DNA from: Pseudomonadota bacterium
GTDB lineage: Bacteria > Pseudomonadota > Gammaproteobacteria > Steroidobacterales > Steroidobacteraceae
Length of the DNA: 15,020 bases
Direction: 5' to 3'
NCBI GenBank assembly: GCA_018241455.1
Contig: JAFEDW010000021.1
Location: 1-15,020, forward strand
In this document: positions 1-7,542 of the stretch, one piece after another
Numbering within the stretch: position 1 is the first letter of the stretch
How the letters are laid out: each line of letters starts with the position of its first letter
Made by a program: the position numbers and the translations under genes
Notes under the pieces: generated by a model
What the model saw: the letters and a program-made list of their open reading frames with translations, nothing else
The model's database searches: none
What the model was told of the DNA's origin: nothing

Positions 1-849
1 CTGGTGCCGCGCGCCGAGGCGCGTGTATCGCTGTACGACGGCGGCTTCATCGCCGGCGACGGCGTGTGGGAAGGCATCCGCCTGCACAAGGGCGCGTTGC
101 TGTTCCTCGATGCGCACCTCGACCGCCTGTACTGGGGCGCGGCGCAGATCCGGCTCGATCTCGGCATGGATCGGGTGATGCTGGCCGCGGAGCTGGAGCG
201 CACGCTCGCCGCGAACCAGATGCACGACGGCGTGCACATCCGGCTGATGGTCACGCGCGGCGAGAAATCAGCGCTGAACCAGGACCCGCGCAACGCGCTC
301 GGCCGGCCGACGATCGCGATCGTCGCCGAATACAAGGTGCCGGCGCCGGAACTGCGCACCACCGGCATCAGCCTGTGCACGTCCTCGGTGCTGTGCACGC
401 CGGCGTCGATGTTCGACATGCGATTGAACTCGCACAGCCGCCTGAACCTGATCGGAGCGCTGCTGCAGGCGATCGATGCGGGCGCCGATGAGGCGCTGAT
501 GCTCGATCCGAACGGCTTCGTGTCGAGCTGCAACGCGACCAATTTCTTTTTCGTCAAGCGCGGCGTCGTCAAGACCTCGACCGGCGAGTACTGCTTCAAC
601 GGCATCACGCGCGGCAACGTCATCCGGCTGTGCCAGCAGGCACAGCTGCCGGTCGAGCGCGGCGAGTTCACGCTGGCGGAGGTGCAGGATGCCGACGAAG
701 CCTTCGTGACCGGCACCTTCGGCGGCGTGACGCCGGTGCGCGAGATCGACGGGCGCGTGCTGTCGGCGACACTGCCCGGGCCGCTGACGCAGCGCGTGCA
801 GGACCTGTACGCCGGGCTGCGCGACGCGCAGGCGGCGGGCGCGCGCTGA
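1..849 (+). CDS. Class IV aminotransferase-fold protein (BCAT-like), 5' end outside the window; probably lacks the PLP lysine
   Basis: The reading frame is open from base 1 (LVPRAEARVSLYD...), so the GTG at base 4 is most likely an internal Val and roughly 10-20 N-terminal residues lie outside the window. The fold is class IV aminotransferase (branched-chain, D-amino acid and aminodeoxychorismate lyase group). It shows the N-terminal GDGVWEGIR motif, the H-x-DRL phosphate-side motif near 115-130, GITR near 601-610 and GTFGGVTPV near 712-740. Where catalytic Lys is expected the sequence reads RLNSHSRLN (bases 421-450), with Asn at 427-429. The Glu that normally contacts the PLP pyridine nitrogen is replaced by Ser in GFVSSCNATN (about 511-540). 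The phosphate cup looks kept while the chemistry residues look lost, so transaminase activity is doubtful. The stop codon overlaps the start of the sulfotransferase-like gene, implying translational coupling. Fold assignment is firm; the substrate is unknown. Confidence 0.85.
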   Translation: MVPRAEARVSLYDGGFIAGDGVWEGIRLHKGALLFLDAHLDRLYWGAAQIRLDLGMDRVMLAAELERTLAANQMHDGVHIRLMVTRGEKSALNQDPRNALGRPTIAIVAEYKVPAPELRTTGISLCTSSVLCTPASMFDMRLNSHSRLNLIGALLQAIDAGADEALMLDPNGFVSSCNATNFFFVKRGVVKTSTGEYCFNGITRGNVIRLCQQAQLPVERGEFTLAEVQDADEAFVTGTFGGVTPVREIDGRVLSATLPGPLTQRVQDLYAGLRDAQAAGAR

Positions 850-1595
850 TGGAGCCGGTACCACTGCGCATCGCGATGTGGTCCGGGCCGCGGAACATTT
901 CCAGCGCCATGATGCGCTCGTTCGGCGCGCGCGCCGACGCGGCGGTCATCGACGAACCCTTTTACGCCGCCTACCTGGCGCTGTCGGGCGCGGACCACCC
1001 GATGCGCGCGGAAGTGCTGGCCTCGCAATCCAAGGACTGGCGCGAGGTGGTCGCACTGCTGCTCGGCCCGGTGCCGGGCGGCAAGCCGATCTGGTACCAG
1101 AAGCTGATGACGCATCACATGCTGCCGCAGTTCGGGCGCGAGTGGATGCGCGAGGTGCGCAACGCGTTCCTGATCCGTGATCCGCGCTTCGTGCTGGGTT
1201 CCTACATGCGCATCCGCGACCACGGCGCGGTGACGCTGGCCGACATCGGCATCGTGCAGCAGCGCGAGTTGTTCGAGCGTGAAGCCGACCGCCTCGGCGC
1301 GGCCCCGCCGGTCATCGAAGGCGCCGACGTGCTGGCCGATCCGCCGCGCATGCTGGCGCGCTTGTGCGCCGCGCTCGGCATCCCCTATTCGGCCGCGATG
1401 CTGCGCTGGAGCGCGGGCCGGCGTGACACCGACGGCGTCTGGGCGCCGGCCTGGTACTCGGCCGTGGAGAGTTCGACCGGCTTCGCGCCCGCGCCGGCCG
1501 TCGCCGCCGCGGCGCCCGAGCTGCCCGGCGAGCTCGCGCGCCTCGCCGAGGAGGCGCAACCGCACTATGCGGCACTGGCAACGCACAAGCTCTAG
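849..1595 (+). CDS. Sulfotransferase-like protein, translationally coupled to the aminotransferase-like gene
   Basis: This is a 248-residue protein. The ATG at 849 overlaps the previous TGA (TGATG); a longer open frame upstream only reads through the aminotransferase gene in another frame. Near the N-terminus it has SGPRNISSAMMRSF, resembling the 5'-phosphosulfate-binding loop of sulfotransferases, followed by VIDEPFYA. Mid-protein it has KLMTHHML and LIRDPRFVLGSYMR, the likely 3'-phosphate-binding Arg/Ser region. The C-terminal half has LCAALGI and DGVWAPAWY. No signal peptide or membrane segment is seen, so it should be cytoplasmic. The family is a divergent PAPS-dependent sulfotransferase group; the acceptor cannot be read from the sequence. 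From memory, homologues of this domain occur fused to the same aminotransferase-like domain in plants and some animals, which matches the gene coupling here. Whether it really transfers sulfate is an inference. Confidence 0.8.
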   Translation: MEPVPLRIAMWSGPRNISSAMMRSFGARADAAVIDEPFYAAYLALSGADHPMRAEVLASQSKDWREVVALLLGPVPGGKPIWYQKLMTHHMLPQFGREWMREVRNAFLIRDPRFVLGSYMRIRDHGAVTLADIGIVQQRELFEREADRLGAAPPVIEGADVLADPPRMLARLCAALGIPYSAAMLRWSAGRRDTDGVWAPAWYSAVESSTGFAPAPAVAAAAPELPGELARLAEEAQPHYAALATHKL

Positions 1596-1600
1596 CGGGG

Positions 1601-1606
1601 TATAAT
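1601..1606 (+). promoter_or_regulatory. -10 box (TATAAT) of the pepP promoter
   Basis: A perfect TATAAT lies 5 bp after the sulfotransferase stop codon. A transcript would start near 1613, leaving a leader of about 38 nt to the ATG at 1651. The best -35 matches upstream (CTGGCA at 1575-1580 or TGGCAA at 1576-1581) are weak and too far away (spacers of 20 and 19 bp). The box also argues against an upstream TTG start at 1606, which would lie within the promoter. Confidence 0.55.
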
Positions 1607-1650
1607 TGCGCATCGCCATTGCGCGCGCTGCGGCGCCGCGGGAATCCACC

Positions 1651-3123
1651 ATGAATACCTTCGATGCCAACGCCACTCCGATCCGCACCGGCTACGACTC
1701 CGACGTGCCGCCGAACCTGCTCGAGTTCATGCTGAAGAGCTGGAACCCGAAGGGACGCAAGCTCCCGAAGGTGATTCCGGATGCGGCGAGCTTCCGCCAA
1801 CGGCGCGCGCGCCTCTCGCAGCGCTTCCCCGGCGAGGTGCTGGTGATTCCGACCGGGCATCGGAAAGTCCGATCGAACGATACGTATTACTCTTTCCGCC
1901 CGGGAACCGATTTCTACTACCTGACCGGCGCCTTCGAACCCGACTGCGTGCTGGTATTGCTGCCGCGCGGCGATGCGCACGAGGCCTTGCTGTTCGTCGA
2001 GCCGAGTCCCGGCAAATCCGACGCGACCTTCTTCACCGATCGCAACAAGGGTGAACTGTGGGAAGGCCCGCGCTTCGGCGTCGGCGAGAGCGAACGGCGC
2101 TACGCCATCGACTGCCGGCCGCTGCCGGAATTGTCCGCGACGCTCAAGGCGGCCACCGCGCTGCCCAACGCGAAGCAACGCGTGCTGTGCGGATTCTCGC
2201 GCGACACCGAGGCGATGCTCGGCTCCGGCGGGCCGGAGCAGGCGAAGCGCGACGAGGAACTGGCCACGTTCCTGTCCGAGATGCGCCTCATCAAGGACAA
2301 CAGCGAACTGAAGGCCCTGCGCAGCGCCGTCGAGGCCACCAAGCGCGGCTTCGAGGATGTGATCGCGCGCCTCAAGACCGCCAAGGGCGAACGCGAACTC
2401 GAGGGCGTGTTCTGGACGCGCGCGCGCATCGAGGGCAACGAGGTCGGCTACACCTCGATCGTGGCCTCCGGCTCGCACGCCTGCACGCTGCACTGGAAGC
2501 ACAACGACGGCACGATCCGCAAGGGCGACCTGCTGTTGCTCGACGCCGGCGTCGAAGGCCACTCGCTCTACACCTCCGACGTGACGCGCACGCTGCCGAT
2601 CTCGGGCCGCTACACGCGCGAGCAGCGCGCCGTCTACGAGATCGTGCTGGCCGCGCAGCACGCCGCGCTGAAGATGGTCAAGCCCGGCAACGATTTCATG
2701 GCGCCCAACAAGGCGGCCATGCAGGTGCTGGCGCACGGGCTCGAGCGCCTCGGAATACTGCCGATGAGCGCGGCCGAGGCTTTGCGCGACGAGAACCAGT
2801 TCTACCGCCGCTATTCGCTGCACAACGTCAGCCACATGCTCGGCCTCGATGTGCACGACTGCGCGCTGGCGCGCGCCGAGAACTACAAGTACGGCAAGCT
2901 GCAGGCGGGCATGGTGCTCACGGTCGAACCGGGCCTGTATTTCCAGACCGACGACCTGACCGTGCCGGCGAAGTACCGCGGCATCGGCGTGCGCATCGAG
3001 GACGACATCGTCGTCACCGCCACCGGCCACCGCAACCTGTCGGCGATCCTGCCGCGCGAACCGGACGAGGTCGAGGCCTGGATGCAGCAGGTCTGGAAGC
3101 GCGAGGCGCGCAAGCGCCGCTAG
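1651..3123 (+). CDS. pepP: Xaa-Pro aminopeptidase (aminopeptidase P, M24B)
   Basis: This cytoplasmic dinuclear-metal peptidase removes N-terminal residues that precede proline. The ATG at 1651 gives 490 residues, with a GGGA stretch about 6-8 nt upstream as a modest ribosome site. Residues about 45-185 are the aminopeptidase P N-terminal domain (YYSFRPGTDFYYLTGAFEPD), and residues about 225-485 are the pita-bread catalytic domain. All five metal ligands are visible: D298 (LLLLDAG), D310 (TSDVTRT), H395 (HNVSHMLGLDVHD), E426 (LTVEPGLYF) and E450 (GVRIEDD). The D-D spacing is one residue longer than I recall for E. coli PepP. The protein is somewhat longer than E. coli PepP (about 440 residues), mainly from an N-terminal extension. 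It has its own -10 box, and the transporter gene starts 10 bp after its stop, so the two may share a transcript. Confidence 0.93.
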   Translation: MNTFDANATPIRTGYDSDVPPNLLEFMLKSWNPKGRKLPKVIPDAASFRQRRARLSQRFPGEVLVIPTGHRKVRSNDTYYSFRPGTDFYYLTGAFEPDCVLVLLPRGDAHEALLFVEPSPGKSDATFFTDRNKGELWEGPRFGVGESERRYAIDCRPLPELSATLKAATALPNAKQRVLCGFSRDTEAMLGSGGPEQAKRDEELATFLSEMRLIKDNSELKALRSAVEATKRGFEDVIARLKTAKGERELEGVFWTRARIEGNEVGYTSIVASGSHACTLHWKHNDGTIRKGDLLLLDAGVEGHSLYTSDVTRTLPISGRYTREQRAVYEIVLAAQHAALKMVKPGNDFMAPNKAAMQVLAHGLERLGILPMSAAEALRDENQFYRRYSLHNVSHMLGLDVHDCALARAENYKYGKLQAGMVLTVEPGLYFQTDDLTVPAKYRGIGVRIEDDIVVTATGHRNLSAILPREPDEVEAWMQQVWKREARKRR

Positions 3124-3133
3124 CCTTCGCTGC

Positions 3134-4006
3134 GTGAGCGACCTTTTTCTCTACGTCGTCACGGTACTGATCTGGGGCTCGACGTGGTTCGCGATCACGT
3201 TGCAGCTCGGTACGGTGCCGCCGGCGGTGTCGGTGGCGTGGCGCTTCCTGGCCGCGGCCGCCATCCTGATCGGCTACTCGCTGCTGCGCGGGCTGCCGCT
3301 GCGCTTCAGCCGCCGCGAGCACCTGTGGATGGCGCTGCAGGGCCTGCTGCTGTTCTGCCTCAACTATGTCGGCTTCTACGTCTCCGAGCAGTACCTCGCC
3401 TCCGGGCTCGTGGCGGTCATCTGTTCGCTGCTGACCGCCGGCAACATCATCGGCATGCGCGTGTTCTTCGGCGTGCGCACGCGGCCGCTGAACCTGCTGG
3501 GTGCGCTGCTCGGCATCACCGGCGTGGCCGTCCTGTTCTGGCCCGAGCTGCAGGCCCTGTCGACCGGCGGCAAGACGACCCTCGGCATGGCCTGGGCCTT
3601 TGGCGCCACGATCTGCGCTTCGCTCGGCAACATGGCCGCGGCGCGCAACCAGCGCCGGCATCTGCCGGTGCTGCAGGTCAACGGCTGGTCGATGCTCTAC
3701 GGCGCGCTGTGCACGTGCGCAATCGCTGCGCTCATGGGCCAGCGCTTCACGTTCGAATGGTCGTGGCGCTACGTATCGACGCTGGCCTACCTCGCGGTGT
3801 TCGGCTCGGTGCTGGCCTTCGGCGCGTATCTCACGCTGATGAAGCGCATCGGCGCCGGCCGCGCCGGCTATGCAATGGTTGCCATCCCGGCGGTTGCATT
3901 GCTGATCTCCACCGTGCTGGAGAACTTGCAGTGGACCGCGAACCTGTGGGCCGGCGTCGCGCTTTGCCTGGCCGGCAACGTGCTGGTGCTGCGGCGCGAA
4001 GCGTGA
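3134..4006 (+). CDS. EamA/DMT-family inner-membrane transporter
   Basis: The protein has 290 residues and begins at GTG 3134, 10 bp after the pepP stop, with no clear Shine-Dalgarno sequence. It shows about ten hydrophobic segments arranged as two EamA halves. The first begins VVTVLIWGSTWFAITLQLG with the typical WGSTW motif. The second begins near residue 150 (LGMAWAFGATICASLGNMAAARN). A late segment reads AYAMVAIPAVALLISTVLE-like, resembling the P/E-containing helix of this family. Drug/metabolite transporters of this type usually export amino acids or other small metabolites, but the substrate cannot be predicted. The short spacing to pepP suggests co-transcription; a link such as export of peptidase products is only speculation. 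It converges with the next gene, with 7 bp between stops. Confidence 0.9.
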   Translation: MSDLFLYVVTVLIWGSTWFAITLQLGTVPPAVSVAWRFLAAAAILIGYSLLRGLPLRFSRREHLWMALQGLLLFCLNYVGFYVSEQYLASGLVAVICSLLTAGNIIGMRVFFGVRTRPLNLLGALLGITGVAVLFWPELQALSTGGKTTLGMAWAFGATICASLGNMAAARNQRRHLPVLQVNGWSMLYGALCTCAIAALMGQRFTFEWSWRYVSTLAYLAVFGSVLAFGAYLTLMKRIGAGRAGYAMVAIPAVALLISTVLENLQWTANLWAGVALCLAGNVLVLRREA

Positions 4007-4013
4007 ACCGGCA

Positions 4014-5993
4014 CTAGAGATCGACCGTCGCGGTCAGCGCGAGCCGCCGCCCTTGTTCCGGCAGCACGATGCCCGAGGGCTGGATCATCGGGTCGATGGC
4101 ATCGTTGAGGTCATCGGCATCGAGCCGCAGCACGCAGACCCGCCCGAACAGGCTGGTGCGATAGCGCACCGTCACCGACACCGTTTCGAATGCGCCGAGC
4201 TGCGCCTGCCCGGCCGGGCGTGACGAGACGCGGTTGACGTGCAGTCCGGCTGACAGCGGCCCCCAGCGCTGCGGCGCGTAGTCGAGGTTCGCATCGAGCA
4301 ACAACGGCACCGTGCCGATGGCCGCGCCGCCATTCGGATCGGCGGCGGCATTGCCGAGCGTCACGCCCGGCCGCAGCCACACGCCGCCCAGCACCGCGGT
4401 CAGCCCGTTCGCGGCGGCGATCGTCGCCGATGCTTCCACGCCGCGATGCCGGATGTGCCCGAGCTGGACGTAGTTGCCGTTCGTGTCCAGGTTGAAATAG
4501 GCCTTCTGGATCTCGAACACGCCGGCCACGAACTGCAGGCCATCATGCGGCGTCATGCGCACGCCGGCATCGACTTGCCACGTTGCCGTCGCCGGCGCCG
4601 TGGCGAAGGCGTTCGCGGCATTGTTGGGGGCCGGCGCGGAATCCTCGAGGCCGCGCGTGTAGCCGGCGTAGACGACCGTCGTGTGACGCGCGTTGAGCGT
4701 CACGCGCAGGTTCGCCAATGTCGGCGTCGAGTGCTGGCGCGTCGTGACGAACGTAGACGGGTCGGCGCTCGGTGCGACAATCGATCGTCGATAGTCCACT
4801 TTCTGCAGCCCCAGGCTGATCGAGCCGCGCCCCGTCCAGCGTTGCTCGAACGAGGCGCCCAACCCCAACTGGCTCACGTGGTCCTCGCTGCCGGGATTGA
4901 ATGACACCGTGGGCTCGGGGATCGCACGGAAATCGTCGATGCGCACCCGGCACGCGTTGGCGACGCTGACCGTGCAGATCTCATCGGTGTAGTCGCGGAA
5001 CCAGTCGCCGCCGAAACTGCGCGACAGGTTCCGGCCGCGCAAGGCGAGCGACCACAGTCGCATGTGACGGCCCGTGCCGCCACGATGCAGCAGCCGCATC
5101 TCTCCGGACACCGAACGCGCTTCCACCGGCGGCGTGACGTCGAACGCGTGGCGCACCGTTCCATCGGCCCGCAAATCATCGTAGATGTCGTTGTAATTGA
5201 CCGGATAACGGCCATCGGAAAGAAACAGCCCACCCGCCCACGACCAGGCGTCATTGCCAACCGACCGCGCGAGCGCTCCGGCCGTGGTCTCGCTCCAGCC
5301 CCAGCGCGCCCAGCGCTGCGCCGGCAACAGCCGCTCGATGAATGCCGGCGGCGGATCGGTGCCGTTGATATAGACCGTCGGCAACACATCGTGCTCGCGA
5401 CCGCGCACCTGGCCCCAGAACGGAATCACCTCGAGTTGCGGCGATGGCCGCCATCGCCCGACCGCGCCCACCTCGTACAGGTGCGAGCGACGCGCGAGAT
5501 CGATGTCGAAGTTGGACTGCGCGTGGTAGCACAGGCCGACGCCGCCCTTGCCGCTGCCCGCGACGCGTTGGCCGTCGAGCTCAAGCGCCGACAGCAGGAA
5601 CGGCCCGCGCGTGACCAGCACCGAGGCGCCGTTTGCCGGCCCGGTCGGATGCAGCGTGAAGTTCGCGATGCCGGTCGGCGATGGCGTGTCGAAGAACTGC
5701 GCCGCCAGCCCGACGCGCACGGTCTGTTCGACGACCAGGCAACGATTGGTGGCATAGGTCTGCTGGTCGAAATACAGGCCTTCGATGCGCAGGTTGCCGG
5801 CGGCGCGCGGACTGAATCCGCGCACATGCTCGAGGTCGTACAGGCCGATCTGTTGCGATCCGACCGTCGTGCCGAAGGCATCGTCTGCGGCGGTCACCGC
5901 ATTCTCGTCGGCGCGCTGCGCGTGCGCGCTGGCGCTTGCGAGCACCGCCGCCGCCAGCGCCGCGGGCAGCCAGCGGGTAAATAAATGCGCCAT
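4014..5993 (-). CDS. TonB-dependent receptor, short, with an atypical plug domain
   Basis: This 659-residue outer-membrane protein has a signal peptide at residues 1-25 (cleavage after SAHA). The mature N-terminus is very short and has no recognisable TonB box. The plug is divergent: DDAFGTTVGSQQIGLYD, then VRGFSP and LRIEGLYFDQ, take the place of the usual plug motifs, and the standard ERIEVLRGP-like element is missing. The remainder alternates short hydrophobic strands with loops, as in a 22-strand barrel. It includes a closely spaced Cys pair (ICTVSVANAC), probably in an extracellular loop. It is shorter than most receptors (about 700-1000 residues). It begins 66 bp downstream of the AraC-type regulator on the same strand, so it may be in an operon with it. 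A weak TACAAT -10-like sequence lies at 6023-6028. From memory, receptors of this plug type are often siderophore-related; the substrate is not evident. Confidence 0.8.
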   Translation of the reverse strand: MAHLFTRWLPAALAAAVLASASAHAQRADENAVTAADDAFGTTVGSQQIGLYDLEHVRGFSPRAAGNLRIEGLYFDQQTYATNRCLVVEQTVRVGLAAQFFDTPSPTGIANFTLHPTGPANGASVLVTRGPFLLSALELDGQRVAGSGKGGVGLCYHAQSNFDIDLARRSHLYEVGAVGRWRPSPQLEVIPFWGQVRGREHDVLPTVYINGTDPPPAFIERLLPAQRWARWGWSETTAGALARSVGNDAWSWAGGLFLSDGRYPVNYNDIYDDLRADGTVRHAFDVTPPVEARSVSGEMRLLHRGGTGRHMRLWSLALRGRNLSRSFGGDWFRDYTDEICTVSVANACRVRIDDFRAIPEPTVSFNPGSEDHVSQLGLGASFEQRWTGRGSISLGLQKVDYRRSIVAPSADPSTFVTTRQHSTPTLANLRVTLNARHTTVVYAGYTRGLEDSAPAPNNAANAFATAPATATWQVDAGVRMTPHDGLQFVAGVFEIQKAYFNLDTNGNYVQLGHIRHRGVEASATIAAANGLTAVLGGVWLRPGVTLGNAAADPNGGAAIGTVPLLLDANLDYAPQRWGPLSAGLHVNRVSSRPAGQAQLGAFETVSVTVRYRTSLFGRVCVLRLDADDLNDAIDPMIQPSGIVLPEQGRRLALTATVDL

Positions 5994-6059
5994 CCTTGCC
6001 TATCCGGACCGTGGATGGCGCGATTGTAGCGATTCTGGCGCGCCGCCGATGCGGCCAGT

Positions 6060-7022
6060 TCAGTGTGGCGCCGCGTGGCGCTCGGCGCGTATCGAATGCG
6101 GCCCCGGGCCGACGACGTCACGTTTGCGCAGTCGCTGCGGCACCACCGAGTACTCCGCGCGCAGGTGGCGAAACAGGCTGGTGCGGCTGCCGAAGCCGAC
6201 CTGCTCGGCGATTGCGGCCATGGTCCAGTCGGAGTCCTGCAGCAGCCGCAATGCCGCGGCGGCGCGCTTGCGATTGAGATAGTGGCTGGGCGTCAGGCGG
6301 TAGACCGATTTGAAGGTGCGCAGGAAATGGAACGGCGAGAGGTGCGCCGCGGCCGCGATGTCCTTCAGCGCGATCGGATCGCGATAGCGCGCATGGATGA
6401 AATCGACGCCGCGGCCGAGGCGCCGCAGCAGCTCGCGTCGCGTCGCGGGTTTGCTCGATGGGATGGCCGCTTCGACACGCAGGTGGCGGTGCTGCAGCTT
6501 CAGCATCCGCGCCAGCAGGAACTGCAATTGCTCATCGAGCCAGTGCGGCTCGTCGACGCCGGCATCGACGGCGCCGCGGATATGGCGCAGCACCGGGCTG
6601 ACGATGCGGTCATGCTCGTACAGCCGCTCGGCGAATTCTCCCGCGCCCGTGCGGCGGGCGGTGTGATCGTCGAGCTGTTCGTCGACGGAGGCCGACAGCG
6701 CGCTCCACACCTGATCCACCAGGCCCGCATCGAAGAAAATGGAAAATGAATGCACCGGCCACAACGACTCGATGCGGCTGCCGTAGCTACGCCCGGCGTT
6801 GATGATTGCGAAGGTATCGTCGTCAACCGATACGCGGTGGCCATCGAGGAAGTACTCTTCCGCGCCGCCGAATGCGGCCTTGATGGACAGCAGTTGCCGG
6901 TACGCCGGGTATTCCACGCGACGCGCCCGCGCGGATATGACCGCGCTCTCGCGGCCCCAGCGCTCATAGAACTGCGGCCTGAAGGCCGGATCCCAAGTCG
7001 CGGGCATTTCCCGGTAGATCAC
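6060..7022 (-). CDS. AraC/XylS-family transcriptional regulator
   Basis: The protein has 320 residues. The N-terminal part (about 1-190) is a sensing/dimerisation domain; EEYFLDGHRVSVDDDTFAIINAG resembles the AraC cupin-type region. The C-terminal part (about 200-300) holds two helix-turn-helix motifs. The first is around ALKDIAAAAHLSPFHFLRTFK (about 218-238), followed by LTPSHYLNRKRAAAALRLL, and the second is MAAIAEQVGFGSRTSLFRHLR (about 268-288). The start is uncertain: GTG at 7022 has AGGTG about 10 nt upstream, while ATG at 7007 is also possible. It lies upstream of the short TonB receptor and divergent from the lipoprotein gene. Its own promoter region carries a tandem TGGCAAGAT repeat and the 16-bp box found at two other promoters here. 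That makes it the leading candidate for binding the box, with autoregulation; this is an inference. Confidence 0.93.
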   Translation of the reverse strand: MIYREMPATWDPAFRPQFYERWGRESAVISARARRVEYPAYRQLLSIKAAFGGAEEYFLDGHRVSVDDDTFAIINAGRSYGSRIESLWPVHSFSIFFDAGLVDQVWSALSASVDEQLDDHTARRTGAGEFAERLYEHDRIVSPVLRHIRGAVDAGVDEPHWLDEQLQFLLARMLKLQHRHLRVEAAIPSSKPATRRELLRRLGRGVDFIHARYRDPIALKDIAAAAHLSPFHFLRTFKSVYRLTPSHYLNRKRAAAALRLLQDSDWTMAAIAEQVGFGSRTSLFRHLRAEYSVVPQRLRKRDVVGPGPHSIRAERHAAPH

Positions 7023-7063
7023 CAGACACCTATGGCGGGCACTCGCCGTTGCCCCAGTCTCAC

Positions 7064-7117
7064 AGCCTAGACCCGGCGGTGGCCTGGGTTGTTGCAGATC
7101 TTGCCATTATCTTGCCA
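7064..7117 (-). promoter_or_regulatory. Predicted AraC-type operator and promoter of the regulator gene (box copy 1, with tandem half-site)
   Basis: Read on the minus strand, TGGCAAGATCTGCAAC (7106-7091) is followed after exactly 21 bp by TAGGCT (7069-7064), a candidate -10. The transcript would begin near 7057, 35 nt before the GTG at 7022. A second TGGCAAGAT (7117-7109) lies 11 bp upstream of the first, about one helical turn, as is common for AraC-family sites. No TTGACA-like -35 is present, consistent with an activator-dependent promoter. The same box and spacing recur upstream of the large TonB receptor and the FG-GAP gene. Confidence 0.6.
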
Positions 7118-7118
7118 C

Positions 7119-7146
7119 ACCCGACACCGGCGGGTCCTTGTCGGGT
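7119..7146. repeat. 8-bp inverted repeat upstream of the lipoprotein gene
   Basis: ACCCGACA (7119-7126) and TGTCGGGT (7139-7146) are perfect reverse complements separated by 12 bp. The repeat lies 54 bp before the lipoprotein ATG and next to the AraC-type box. No T-run follows, so a regulator site or leader hairpin is more likely than an intrinsic terminator. Confidence 0.45.
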
Positions 7147-7199
7147 AAGTTGCTGATTCCGCCTCGAAGCGGCGGCCTGAACGAATTGGAGCCATCCCT

Positions 7200-7535
7200 A
7201 TGCGTAGATTTTCCCGCTGTAGATCGTTGGTCCGCTCGGGCATGACTTATGTCGCAGGAGGTGTTTGTGGCGTAGCGGCCCTGTGCATGGTCGCATGCGG
7301 CAACAGCGCGGTGCGGCCGGCAGCGAACCCAACGCCCGTGGCGACGCGCGTGGCCACGGACGCAGACATCCAGTGCTCATTTCAGCGTGTGACGGGATCG
7401 AATGTCGCGGTCAGGGTCTGCACCACCCGATTGCAGCGCGAGCAGGCCGAAGCATCGGCACGGGAGATGCGCACGACGCTATCAAACGAGGCCGGGGTGA
7501 ACTGCGGCGCTCCGCCCGGCTGCTCCCAGCGGTAG
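7200..7535 (+). CDS. Small predicted lipoprotein, function unknown
   Basis: The protein has 111 residues. ATG at 7200 has a GGAG ribosome site at 7188-7191 with 8-nt spacing, which decides the start over an in-frame ATG at 7242. A basic N-terminus (RRFSRCRSLVRSG) leads into a hydrophobic stretch ending in LCMVACGN. This looks like a lipobox with the modified Cys at 33, although Met at -3 is not the commonest residue. The mature part is Pro/Ala-rich, then holds IQCSFQRVTGSNVAVRVCTT with two cysteines, a charged helix (QREQAEASAREMRTTL) and a C-terminal GVNCGAPPGC. From memory, small proteins with a C...(R)VTGS...RVC pattern are common hypotheticals in gammaproteobacteria, without known function. 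It stands alone on the plus strand between two minus-strand genes and may be controlled from the shared intergenic region 7023-7199. Confidence 0.75.
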   Translation: MRRFSRCRSLVRSGMTYVAGGVCGVAALCMVACGNSAVRPAANPTPVATRVATDADIQCSFQRVTGSNVAVRVCTTRLQREQAEASAREMRTTLSNEAGVNCGAPPGCSQR

Positions 7536-7542
7536 CACGAGG

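Noticed and set aside
630..848. Extended start of the sulfotransferase-like gene
   Set aside because: The extension is an Arg/Ala-rich shadow of the aminotransferase frame; the family motif begins just after the ATG at 849.
1606..1650. TTG start for pepP at 1606
   Set aside because: It overlaps the TATAAT box, lacks a ribosome site and adds residues unlike the family; ATG 1651 fits better.
1312..3030. 572-residue minus-strand open frame opposite pepP
   Set aside because: It has an Arg/Ala/His-rich composition typical of G+C-rich antisense shadows, with no domain, and it covers a clear pepP gene.
6042..6057. Fourth copy of the operator box before the short TonB receptor (TGGCCGCATCGGCGGC on the minus strand)
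   Set aside because: Only 10 of 16 positions match and the distance to the TACAAT at 6023-6028 is 13 bp rather than 21.
7091..7117. Sigma-54 promoter (TGGCA...TGCA resemblance)
   Set aside because: In the conserved 16-bp box only 8 bp separate the GG and GC, whereas sigma-54 needs 10. A correctly spaced match occurs only in the tandem copy at 7103-7117, not at the other two promoters.
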